31,105 nt of DNA, taken from positions 1 to 31,105 of the IMG/VR virus record IMGVR_UViG_3300010150_000089; one strand, given 5' to 3'. Position numbers and translations under genes: made by a program. Source of the stretch: a virus. Shown piece after piece: positions 1 through 6,275 of this stretch (its first letter is position 1; each line of letters begins with the position of its first letter). Under the pieces are notes generated by a model, which worked only from the letters and a program-made list of their open reading frames with translations, was not told the DNA's origin and made no database searches.

Positions 1-187
1 ATAGTGCAAGGAAGAGGCCTTTACCAGAAGGGTCGAACTTGACTAGTTAGGGGTGGTACCCAGGTTCAAGGTTGAGAGACTGAGGATCACATTGCTCTAC
101 CGAGCGGAACTAGGTTGTGCGTAATAGAATGGTATTCTGTGTACGTGCTTGTAGGTGTAACCAAGTCCTACCTATTTTGCTTATATT
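1..187 (+). other. Unidentified hairpin-rich noncoding stretch
   Basis: No convincing gene lies here; both strands are broken by stops. GC is about 47% overall and about 50% in the first 120 bases, clearly above the AT-rich coding DNA around it. Several small inverted repeats follow one another: 18-22/28-32, 36-39/45-48, 51-54/58-61, 94-97/102-105, 126-130/134-138 and 151-155/167-171. In the last one, CTTG at 148-151 can alternatively pair with CAAG at 162-165, interleaved with TAGG 152-155/CCTA 167-170, as in an H-type pseudoknot. The stretch ends at an intrinsic terminator. A structured RNA or structured 3' untranslated region would fit. I could not match it to a tRNA, tmRNA or known riboswitch. 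A short open frame reaching TAG at 48-50 could instead be the tail of an upstream gene. Confidence 0.4.
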
Positions 188-214
188 AAAAAGGACCTTA
201 ATTGGTCCTTTTTT
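188..214 (+). terminator. Rho-independent terminator
   Basis: The stem AAAAAGGACC (188-197) pairs perfectly with GGTCCTTTTT (204-213) around the loop TTAATT, and the T-run follows directly. It separates whatever lies upstream from the small gene at 251. Confidence 0.85.
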
Positions 215-215
215 C

Positions 216-244
216 TTGACTAACTGTCCAAAATACTATATAAT
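216..244 (+). promoter_or_regulatory. Sigma70-type promoter
   Basis: TTGACT (216-221) and TATAAT (239-244) are separated by exactly 17 bp, close to the sigma70 consensus. It sits directly after the terminator. The expected transcription start, about 6-7 nt past the -10 box, falls on or next to the ATG at 251. The transcript would therefore be nearly leaderless unless translation starts further downstream. This promoter type suggests transcription by the unmodified host polymerase, unlike the ATAAATA-type boxes elsewhere in the window. Confidence 0.7.
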
Positions 245-250
245 AATAGC

Positions 251-520
251 ATGGAGATAAAAGACGAAAAAGACTTCTCTTTACTAAGAGAACAGGTAAG
301 CAAGTGGAACAAGAATCATTCTATGTTCAAACACGATGTTCGTCAATTATCCAAATCGCTAGAAAAGCTCATTGATAATCATAGTCAGCATATGATTATG
401 CATAGGCAGACAAAACGCACCATACATTTAGAACGTGCCCAAGCAGAAATCGACAATATTAACATTCTCCTTAAAACTGTTGGACAACAAGAACTCTTAT
501 CTATTCTTAGCAGAAGATAA
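251..520 (+). CDS. Small charged helical protein of unknown function
   Basis: This is an 89-residue, Lys/Glu/His-rich protein with no recognised domain. The composition and spacing of hydrophobics (residues 15-45 and 55-85) suggest two alpha-helices, possibly a coiled coil. No signal peptide or membrane segment is visible. The first ATG is almost at the predicted transcription start, so no upstream ribosome-binding site could be on the mRNA. An internal Met at residue 25 is the next candidate start. The stop codon TAA (518-520) overlaps the ATAAATA box of the next transcription unit. It is the only gene here with its own sigma70-like promoter and terminator-bounded 5' side, so it may be expressed earlier than its neighbours. 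Function is unknown. Confidence 0.6.
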   Translation: MEIKDEKDFSLLREQVSKWNKNHSMFKHDVRQLSKSLEKLIDNHSQHMIMHRQTKRTIHLERAQAEIDNINILLKTVGQQELLSILSRR

Positions 521-524
521 ATAC
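516..524 (+). promoter_or_regulatory. T4-like late promoter box
   Basis: GATAAATAC closely matches the T4 late promoter TATAAATA and its variants described in T4-like marine phages. It overlaps the stop codon of the small gene. It would start a transcript near 530-535, with a structured leader of roughly 90 nt ahead of the virion gene at 625. Confidence 0.6.
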
Positions 525-529
525 TTGTG

Positions 530-624
530 TCTAAAGTGTGCCGCATAGTGTGGCGGACTTATGCTGTTTACCCACAGCGTAGCGACTAGAACTCGCATAG
601 GACTACTATTATAGGAGAAAACAA
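530..624 (+). promoter_or_regulatory. Structured 5' leader of the virion operon
   Basis: This untranslated leader of about 44% GC can form consecutive hairpins: CCGC 541-544 with GCGG 553-556; 561-567 with 574-580, which includes GCTGT/ACAGC; and GCGA 582-585 with TCGC 593-596. A strong ribosome-binding site (AGGAG) follows just before the ATG at 625. GCATA 543-547 can instead pair with TATGC 560-564, so two folds compete. The leader at 4394-4489 has a similar layout. No known riboswitch class was recognised. Confidence 0.4.
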
Positions 625-1074
625 ATGGGAAGACCACTTAATAAAAGATTGTTTGGTGAGCCAACAGCGGCTGGATCAGAAATCAAAGTCAACTTTCATA
701 ACGGCTCAGCAGTTAAAGAAGGTTATATCGTAAAGCAAAAAGGTTCAAAGAAATTTGTCTGTGAAGAAATTGAAACAGCAGGTGAATTTACTTGTGTACT
801 AACAACTGGTAAATTACCAGCAGCATTAACAGCAGGTGAAATGTCAATTTCATTTAAAATGGACGACAGTGAAACTTATCTAGTAAGTAAAATTGCTGGA
901 AAGAAAGCAACACTATCAGCACCAACTGCAACAGGTTCAAACGCATATGACGGTTTGACTGTTCCTTGGAACTTTGCAACATCTACTTCAGATGGCGCAG
1001 CACAAGTTGAAGAAGCTGGTGATGACAACACATTATCTGGTACAGATGATGATGACTTCACTGAAGACGCTTAA
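625..1074 (+). CDS. Virion structural protein, MGRPLNKR family
   Basis: This 149-residue protein begins MGRPLNKRLFG, an N-terminus I recognise from small virion-associated proteins of marine T4-like phages. The stretch IKVNFHNGSAVKEGYIVKQ (about residues 20-38) leads into a KGSKKFVC segment that belongs to the same family pattern. The middle is beta-rich. The C-terminus is very acidic, ending in a run of Asp/Thr/Glu (about residues 125-149). The start is supported by ATAGGAG six to ten bases upstream. It is first in the late transcription unit, 19 nt before the next virion gene. A virion or tail role is inferred from the family and context; the exact position in the particle is unknown. Confidence 0.75.
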   Translation: MGRPLNKRLFGEPTAAGSEIKVNFHNGSAVKEGYIVKQKGSKKFVCEEIETAGEFTCVLTTGKLPAALTAGEMSISFKMDDSETYLVSKIAGKKATLSAPTATGSNAYDGLTVPWNFATSTSDGAAQVEEAGDDNTLSGTDDDDFTEDA

Positions 1075-1093
1075 TAATTAAAGGTAACGAATA

Positions 1094-2056
1094 ATGGCAC
1101 AGTTAGTACAAACCAATGGTGATTACACAATCAAAACCGGTGAAGGGTCAAATGTAATATTTGATACTGGTGCAGGTATTGGCGAAGTAAAAATCACTGG
1201 TAACTTAGTTGTTGAAGGTGATACACTAACTGTTCAAGCTGAAAACTTAAACGTTAACGATAACATTATTGAATTAAATTATGGTGAAACAGGCGCTGGA
1301 GTTTCTCTAAGATATGCTGGTATACAGATTGACAGAGGAACAGAAACGCCTGCTTCATTCTTTTATGATGAAAATGATGATACGTTTAACCTTGCAAAAG
1401 GAACCAACGGCAGTTACAACTTTACTGATAGTAGTTTAAGATTAAAAACTATCACAACTAATCAAACTACAGACGGTGGAGATTTAACTCTTATCGGTAC
1501 AGGATTAGGTGTTGTAAAAGTTATTGGTACTACAACATACGAAGCACAAGTAACGCATGACGATGATATTCCTAATAAGAAATATGTTGACGATGCTATT
1601 AGAGATAATCCAACATTCCAAATTATTGATAATGACACAAGAGTTATTGTTACTGATAAGGACGTCAGCGGAGCATTAACTTATCTAGTTGATAACACCG
1701 GATACAGTTCTTTTGGTGAAAGTGCTATTTCAGTAATTGTTGACGGTTCGCTAGGTGCTCAATTTTATTCAAATAGGGCAGTAATACAAGACCTTGAATT
1801 TATTAATAACGAAATAACAAACAACGATACTAACGGTAATATCTTTTTAAGAACACAAGGTACAGGTAAGGTTAAACTTAACTATGGACTTGAGCTCGAA
1901 AAAATTGCAGTTACTCCGGCATATGTAAACGAATCAACTATTCTTTATCACAATGAAGAACAGTTAGGTCAAACAGGTGTGTTCTTTACTAATGGTACTA
2001 GAACAGGAGAACTAGTAAATAGAAATAGAGCATTACTCTATAGTATGATATTTTAA
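1094..2056 (+). CDS. Beta-rich virion/tail-fibre-like structural protein
   Basis: This 320-residue protein is dominated by short beta-strand repeats. The N-terminal part (about residues 30-100) holds a module widespread in T4-like marine phage fibres: a VKITGNLVVEGDTL strand pair, then NVNDNIIELNYGETGAGV and the GIQIDRG segment, followed by an acidic FFYDENDDTFNL turn. A DDDIPNKKYVDDAI motif (about 155-168), another recurrent phage-fibre sequence, precedes a second beta-rich half. No catalytic motif is seen. The ribosome-binding site is AAGG in the 19-nt gap after the previous gene. A fibre or baseplate-associated role is likely but not proved by sequence alone. Confidence 0.75.
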   Translation: MAQLVQTNGDYTIKTGEGSNVIFDTGAGIGEVKITGNLVVEGDTLTVQAENLNVNDNIIELNYGETGAGVSLRYAGIQIDRGTETPASFFYDENDDTFNLAKGTNGSYNFTDSSLRLKTITTNQTTDGGDLTLIGTGLGVVKVIGTTTYEAQVTHDDDIPNKKYVDDAIRDNPTFQIIDNDTRVIVTDKDVSGALTYLVDNTGYSSFGESAISVIVDGSLGAQFYSNRAVIQDLEFINNEITNNDTNGNIFLRTQGTGKVKLNYGLELEKIAVTPAYVNESTILYHNEEQLGQTGVFFTNGTRTGELVNRNRALLYSMIF

Positions 2057-2068
2057 AGGAAAAAACAA

Positions 2069-2446
2069 ATGATTAAAAGTACAAAAGTATCTGCAACAAA
2101 TGTTAGTGTTCCGGAAAAAGTCTATACTAGTACAACTACAGGAGCTCCTATTGGGGGCAGTGTTACAGGTCAAGTAAATGCAATCACGACAATGATCCTT
2201 TGTAATCTTGGTGCACCAACTATTACAGACGAGTCTGTTAATACTTGTAATGTAAGTGTGTTTTTAGTAAAGGCAGGCGATACTCCGGATGACGATAATA
2301 TTATTGTTAATACCTTAATTGTACCTGCAGGCGAAACAGTATTTTTCAGCGATGAAAAAATTATTTTAGATGCAGGCGATGAAATTTGGGTTGGTACTTC
2401 AGTAGCAGATTTAATTACTGTTACAGTAAGTTCAATGCAAGTGTAG
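2069..2446 (+). CDS. Small beta-sandwich-like virion protein (copy 1 of 3)
   Basis: This is a 125-residue protein made almost entirely of predicted beta strands. It follows the same pattern as the products at 5554 and 19785: an N-terminal strand region, a TxxxCNLG/NL turn, alternating valines, then VPAGETVFF, ILDAGDEIWV and a closing valine-rich strand. The shared layout suggests a small jelly-roll or Ig-like decoration or fibre-adaptor protein. AAAGGA precedes the ATG after a 12-nt gap, and the next gene follows 10 nt after the stop. No specific function can be assigned. Confidence 0.65.
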   Translation: MIKSTKVSATNVSVPEKVYTSTTTGAPIGGSVTGQVNAITTMILCNLGAPTITDESVNTCNVSVFLVKAGDTPDDDNIIVNTLIVPAGETVFFSDEKIILDAGDEIWVGTSVADLITVTVSSMQV

Positions 2447-2456
2447 AGGAAAACTA

Positions 2457-2981
2457 ATGAAGTTTTTAAAATACCAAAATACATCTAGATATAGTCCTAG
2501 CGATAATTCTATCTCAGTTAATCCTTATGGAAGAGTTGTGATGGATACAACAGCAGGATTGATGCTACCGAAAGGAACCTCAGCGCAAAGACCAGATTTA
2601 ATAGGAGTAAGACAACCTTCTACAGCAGACGGAACTATTAGATATAATACTGACATTACTGCTATTGAAGCATACGTTGGCGGCAACTGGGAATTAGTTG
2701 TGCAACCATCAGCTTCTGCTATTACAGTACAAACATTAGGACCGGGAGATGGAACCGAAACTGTGTTTGGACCAGTGTTTGAATCAACAAGTGCAAATAA
2801 CGTTTTAGTTTTAGTTGAAAACGTTTTACAAATTCCTACAACTAACTTTACACTTGAACAAAGTACAGCTGGTAACTTAGCAGGACCTAATGCTCCATAC
2901 GCAGATGGATATTATTTTAAATTTAATTCACCGGTACCTGCTACCAAATATATTACAACCTTCTATGGATTCTCGAACTAA
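2457..2981 (+). CDS. Fibre-like structural protein with RYNTD module
   Basis: This 174-residue protein has, around residues 36-80, the module LPKGTSAQRP...GTIRYNTDITAIEAYVGGNWE. Its core (P-x-G-T-x-x-Q-R-P, then G-x-I-R-Y-N-T-D, then E-x-Y-x-x-G-x-W) recurs in three other proteins of this window and in many phage fibres. The second half resembles a beta-structured tail with a FGPVFESTSANNVLVLVENV segment. The stop overlaps the next ATG by one base (TAATG), indicating translational coupling. The start is supported by AGAGGA. It is probably a tail-fibre or baseplate accessory protein. Confidence 0.7.
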   Translation: MKFLKYQNTSRYSPSDNSISVNPYGRVVMDTTAGLMLPKGTSAQRPDLIGVRQPSTADGTIRYNTDITAIEAYVGGNWELVVQPSASAITVQTLGPGDGTETVFGPVFESTSANNVLVLVENVLQIPTTNFTLEQSTAGNLAGPNAPYADGYYFKFNSPVPATKYITTFYGFSN

Positions 2982-4372
2982 TGTCACAAGTAGGGCGAAT
3001 AGGCGGACATTTATTAGAAGCAAATCTTGAAAGACAAGGAATTGATGTTGCTTTCAAGAATACAACTTTTGACTCAACACCAATATTATACTTAGATGTT
3101 ACTAATAATAGAATTGGTGTTAAAACAGATTCCCCACAATACGATTTAGATATACAAACAGATGTTTCTACAACAAATGCTGAAGCAACAGCACAAGCAA
3201 GACTAGATAACGTTCTTATAAATGCACCCGCAACATTTTCTACTATTACAGGACCATTAAATATTGTTCCTGCAACAGACCAAGGTTCAATTGTTTGGCA
3301 AAGATTACAAACAGACAACTTAGATATCAGCGATAACTTTATACAAGGTAAAAGTACAGATGATAGTATTACTTTAGATACAAGTGGTACAGGTACTATC
3401 AACGTTCGTGCAAATACAAACATGACAGGTAACCTAGCTGCAACAGGAGACATTAACCTAGATGGTAATGTAACACTGGCAGGTAATATTGTAGTAGGTG
3501 ACAGTTCTTTTGCTACTGCTGAAATTAATCCTGACTTAACACAAGACATTTTACCACAAACTGATAACACATTAAGTTTTGGTCAAGATGAGCGCGACTC
3601 TTCACCAAGAAGATGGAAAGAATTACATACACCTGATAACTTATTAAACACAAACAATGTTCGTCCTATGGGAGCGTTGATTAGTAATCAACTTAGTTTC
3701 AGAGGAGAAACTGGCGATCAAATTTTAGAAACACCAACAATTACAAGTACACAATCAAACGAAGATACAACGTTAGTTTCTGGTACAGGCGATTACTTTA
3801 TTAACGGAACAAAGATAGAAACTAATAACATTCATAATACTGGTAACGATGCTTTTAGTTTTGGAAACACAGGTATTGGTTATTTAAGATTTATGGGCGA
3901 CAGTGCATTTAAAATGCCTGCAGGTACAAATTCTGAACGTCCAGGGTTACCAGAAGTTGGTGATACTAGATGGAATACAGATGAACAAATTATGGAATGT
4001 TTTGCTGGTATTGTTGAATCAGTAACAGTAACAGGAACATTTACAGGATTAGCAGATGCAGCTAATATTCTTTCAGGACCTACTACATCAAACTCCGTAT
4101 ACGGAACTGATTTTAGTTGTAGAATGAATTTATTAGCAGAAACGGTAACAGTAGTTCAATTCTTATCACAAGGAATTGGATATCAACAAGGCGACAAGAT
4201 TGTAATTCCAGGAACTAAACTTCCAGGTGGATCTAGTCCGGCTAATGATATCACTTTAACAGTAGGCGCACAATCCAATGATGGCTACGCAGTAGCAACT
4301 GGTGGTGGTGCTGAAATTAGTGAATCACTAATGGAAGATTTAGGTGACGTATATAGCCTTATCCTCGGTTAA
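2981..4372 (+). CDS. Tail-fibre-like structural protein, paralogue of the 4490 gene
   Basis: This 463-residue protein starts MSQVGRIGGHLLEANLERQG, aligning with the start of the product at 4490. Both continue with LYLDV/LYIDV-N-x-R-x-GV, then repeated strands of the MTGNLAATGDINLDGN type, an LPQTDNTLSFG segment and a RRWKELH motif. A variant RYNTD module (PAGTNSERPG...TRWNTDE) lies near residues 315-340. The C-terminal part carries an extra segment absent from its paralogue, with GIGYQQGDKIVIPG and NDITLTVG near residues 395-432, and ends YSLILG where the paralogue ends YALMLG. It overlaps the previous gene by one base. It is likely a trimeric fibre or fibre-adaptor component. Confidence 0.75.
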   Translation: MSQVGRIGGHLLEANLERQGIDVAFKNTTFDSTPILYLDVTNNRIGVKTDSPQYDLDIQTDVSTTNAEATAQARLDNVLINAPATFSTITGPLNIVPATDQGSIVWQRLQTDNLDISDNFIQGKSTDDSITLDTSGTGTINVRANTNMTGNLAATGDINLDGNVTLAGNIVVGDSSFATAEINPDLTQDILPQTDNTLSFGQDERDSSPRRWKELHTPDNLLNTNNVRPMGALISNQLSFRGETGDQILETPTITSTQSNEDTTLVSGTGDYFINGTKIETNNIHNTGNDAFSFGNTGIGYLRFMGDSAFKMPAGTNSERPGLPEVGDTRWNTDEQIMECFAGIVESVTVTGTFTGLADAANILSGPTTSNSVYGTDFSCRMNLLAETVTVVQFLSQGIGYQQGDKIVIPGTKLPGGSSPANDITLTVGAQSNDGYAVATGGGAEISESLMEDLGDVYSLILG

Positions 4373-4385
4373 TTAAGACAATTTG

Positions 4386-4393
4386 CTAAATAC
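4386..4393 (+). promoter_or_regulatory. Possible late promoter box
   Basis: CTAAATAC differs from TATAAATA at the first two positions. It lies about 100 nt before the gene at 4490, the same distance as the GATAAATA box from the gene at 625. It sits in one of the few real intergenic gaps of the structural module. Confidence 0.35.
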
Positions 4394-4489
4394 TACTGTT
4401 AATGCCGACCAAGCATTAATCTTTTACTGTGGTTAGCCCGCAATGTAAGGTGGCTAGAGGGACAGGATCCCCGTGAAAAGGAGAGCGTA
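4394..4489 (+). promoter_or_regulatory. Structured 5' leader before the fibre gene
   Basis: This noncoding gap is about 46% GC. TTAATGC (4399-4405) pairs perfectly with GCATTAA (4413-4419) and is followed by TCTTTT, so it could act as a weak terminator or attenuator. TAGCC (4434-4438) pairs with GGCTA (4452-4456), and GGGA (4459-4462) with TCCC (4468-4471). The TCTTTTAC at 4420-4427 is nearly complementary to GTGAAAAGGA at 4473-4482, which contains part of the ribosome-binding site AAAAGGAGAG. A fold hiding that site is therefore possible. Confidence 0.4.
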
Positions 4490-5542
4490 ATGGCAATTGG
4501 TCGTATTTCGGGTCCGCTCTTAAAGGCAAATCTCGTTAGAAACGGGGTTGATTTAGCTTTTGAGAACGACTTACTTTACATAGACGTAAACAATGCTCGT
4601 TTAGGAGTAAACAACTCTTCTCCCACCACGGATATCGATGTTGTAGGTACAACAAGATCAACAACACTCACAGTAGACAATCAACTAGATGTAGGAAATT
4701 TAAGCATTACTGGTAACACTATTTCCAGTACGCTTGATACCATTTCATTTGCACCTTCAGGTTCAGATCCAGTAATTTATAATTCTAAGTTACAAGTAGA
4801 TGATTTGCAACTTACAGGTAACACAATTTCAACAACAGTTTCTAACACTAATTTAGAACTTCGTCCTAATGGCGCAGGTACATTAGAAGTTATAGGTAAC
4901 ACAAATATTACTGGTGACTTGTATGTTACTGGTAACATTAATACAGGCGGTGATATCACTATTGGTGGTAACATTGTTATTGGTGACGCAGATACAGACA
5001 CTATCGAATTTAATGCTGCGATTGCAAGTGATCTTATTCCAGAAACTGACAACACATATACGTTAGGTAACGCTACAACAAGATGGAAAGAAATCCATGT
5101 TGCTGATTTATATACAACAACATTGAATCTTCCAACACTTGACATTGGCGACTTAACATTTAGAGATAGCACAATTACAGCAGCGTCTGGTACTGACTTT
5201 ACTATTGAAGGTAATGGAACTGGTGGTGCTAGATTAGGTAACTTTAGATTTTCAGGAAATACAATTACTAACGTACAACCAGGTGGCATTACACAGATTG
5301 TACAAAGCGGAACAGGTTATTTTAAAATTGATACTAACAACGGTTTTGTTCCACCAAGAGGTAATGACGCACAACGTCCAACTTCATATGCAGTTGCAGG
5401 CATGACAAGATATAACACAGATGCAAAAGCAATTGAAATTTGGACAGGTACTGCATGGGCAAGTCCAGCAGGTGCATCAGGAGCGGTATCAGAAATTCAA
5501 GCAAACACAATTGCATCATCGTATGCATTAATGTTAGGATAG
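4490..5542 (+). CDS. Tail-fibre-like structural protein, paralogue of the 2981 gene
   Basis: This is a 350-residue, beta-repeat protein. Its N-terminus (MAIGRISGPLLKANLVRNG) and first 60 residues align with the 463-residue protein at 2981. The shared order continues with NITGDLYVTGNINTGGDI strands, IVIGDADTDTIEF, LIPETDNTYTLG and RWKEIH. A complete RYNTD module (PPRGNDAQRP...MTRYNTDAKAIEIWTGTAW) sits near residues 287-325. It lacks the extra C-terminal segment of its paralogue but keeps the same final residues. A strong AAAAGGAGAG ribosome-binding site precedes the ATG. The arrangement suggests a duplicated fibre subunit under a separate leader. Confidence 0.75.
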   Translation: MAIGRISGPLLKANLVRNGVDLAFENDLLYIDVNNARLGVNNSSPTTDIDVVGTTRSTTLTVDNQLDVGNLSITGNTISSTLDTISFAPSGSDPVIYNSKLQVDDLQLTGNTISTTVSNTNLELRPNGAGTLEVIGNTNITGDLYVTGNINTGGDITIGGNIVIGDADTDTIEFNAAIASDLIPETDNTYTLGNATTRWKEIHVADLYTTTLNLPTLDIGDLTFRDSTITAASGTDFTIEGNGTGGARLGNFRFSGNTITNVQPGGITQIVQSGTGYFKIDTNNGFVPPRGNDAQRPTSYAVAGMTRYNTDAKAIEIWTGTAWASPAGASGAVSEIQANTIASSYALMLG

Positions 5543-5553
5543 AGGAAGATAGT

Positions 5554-5886
5554 ATGCCAACAGTATTTAAACAGAGCGTAGTAACAGACATTGGAACAAC
5601 ACCTACTGACGTATTACAGATTCAAGAAGGTGTTAAAGCAACCGTAGTAGGTTGTAACCTTGCAAACAATTCGGATTACGATACAGTTGTTGTTGACGTA
5701 CAAGTAGTTGACGAAAATTCAACAGTTGGTAACTATGCTAGATCAGTACCGATACCTCCGGGTTCGAGTGCTAAAGTAATTACGCAAGGTGAAAGATTAA
5801 TTTTGCCAGCAACGGCTGGTTTAAGAATAACAAGTGATACGGAATCAAGTGTTGATGCAACAGTTAGTTTCGTAGAGATATCATAG
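5554..5886 (+). CDS. Small beta-sandwich-like virion protein (copy 2 of 3)
   Basis: This 110-residue, valine-rich beta protein resembles the products at 2069 and 19785. They share the VVGCNLANNS-like turn, a run of alternating Val residues, IPPGSSAKVI, ERLILPATAGLRI and a closing valine-rich strand. I place the start at 5554 because AGAGGA lies 7-8 bases before this ATG and because the longer reading frame from 5440 would overlap the upstream fibre gene by over 100 bases. The gap to the fibre gene is 11 nt. It is probably a small virion decoration or adaptor protein. Confidence 0.7.
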   Translation: MPTVFKQSVVTDIGTTPTDVLQIQEGVKATVVGCNLANNSDYDTVVVDVQVVDENSTVGNYARSVPIPPGSSAKVITQGERLILPATAGLRITSDTESSVDATVSFVEIS

Positions 5887-5899
5887 GGAGGAATAGAGT

Positions 5900-6265
5900 A
5901 TGCCAAATCCATATTATTTCGGACAAAGCCCAGATGAATCACTAGGTGATAGCCCTAGATATTTTTATGCAATAAGAAGAAATGAGGATGGTGAATTATA
6001 TCTTCTAAGAAGTGATCAATTGAAAGATAAAGATTCAATTGATATTAACTTACCTGGTCCACCAGATGAGACTTTTGAGGACTTGGAGCCAGGTGTTGAC
6101 TTTTTTGACGGTATTAATGTTAACCATATTAAAGACAAAGAGAATATGTATTGGACTCAATATAAATGGGACCAAAGAAGCATATTATATTACGTAGACG
6201 ATGAAGGTATGTTAGTTCAGCGAATTAACCAGAACTATGCTTATCCGTCAGGAACATCAAGTTAG
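5900..6265 (+). CDS. Conserved T4-like marine phage virion protein
   Basis: This 121-residue acidic protein starts with MPNPYYFGQSPDESLGDSPR, followed by FYAIRRNEDGELYL and DQLKDKDSI. Later come PGVDFFDGINVNH and QYKWDQRSILYYVDDEGMLV. I recognise this pattern as a small protein common in the structural region of T4-like marine phages, but not its place in the particle. The ribosome-binding site GGGAGGA is strong. It sits 10 nt before the first giant spike gene, so it may be an attachment or assembly partner of the fibres. Confidence 0.7.
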   Translation: MPNPYYFGQSPDESLGDSPRYFYAIRRNEDGELYLLRSDQLKDKDSIDINLPGPPDETFEDLEPGVDFFDGINVNHIKDKENMYWTQYKWDQRSILYYVDDEGMLVQRINQNYAYPSGTSS

Positions 6266-6275
6266 GGGTAGATAA

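Noticed and set aside
85-110. tRNA D-arm-like hairpin on the - strand, and a GGTTCAAG T-loop-like string on the + strand near 63-70
   Set aside because: The D-loop would have only four bases, no acceptor or anticodon stem can be paired around either element, and the T-stem does not pair.
2953-3570. Long antisense frame opposite the fibre gene at 2981
   Set aside because: It lies wholly opposite a well-supported gene and gives a low-complexity Ser/Val/Leu protein typical of an antisense shadow of Thr/Asn-rich coding DNA. The same applies to the other antisense frames, such as 17896-18396 and 4777-5289.
5440-5553. Extended start of the small beta protein at 5440
   Set aside because: It would overlap the upstream fibre gene by about 100 bases without a ribosome-binding site, while the ATG at 5554 has AGAGGA well placed and matches the paralogues' length.
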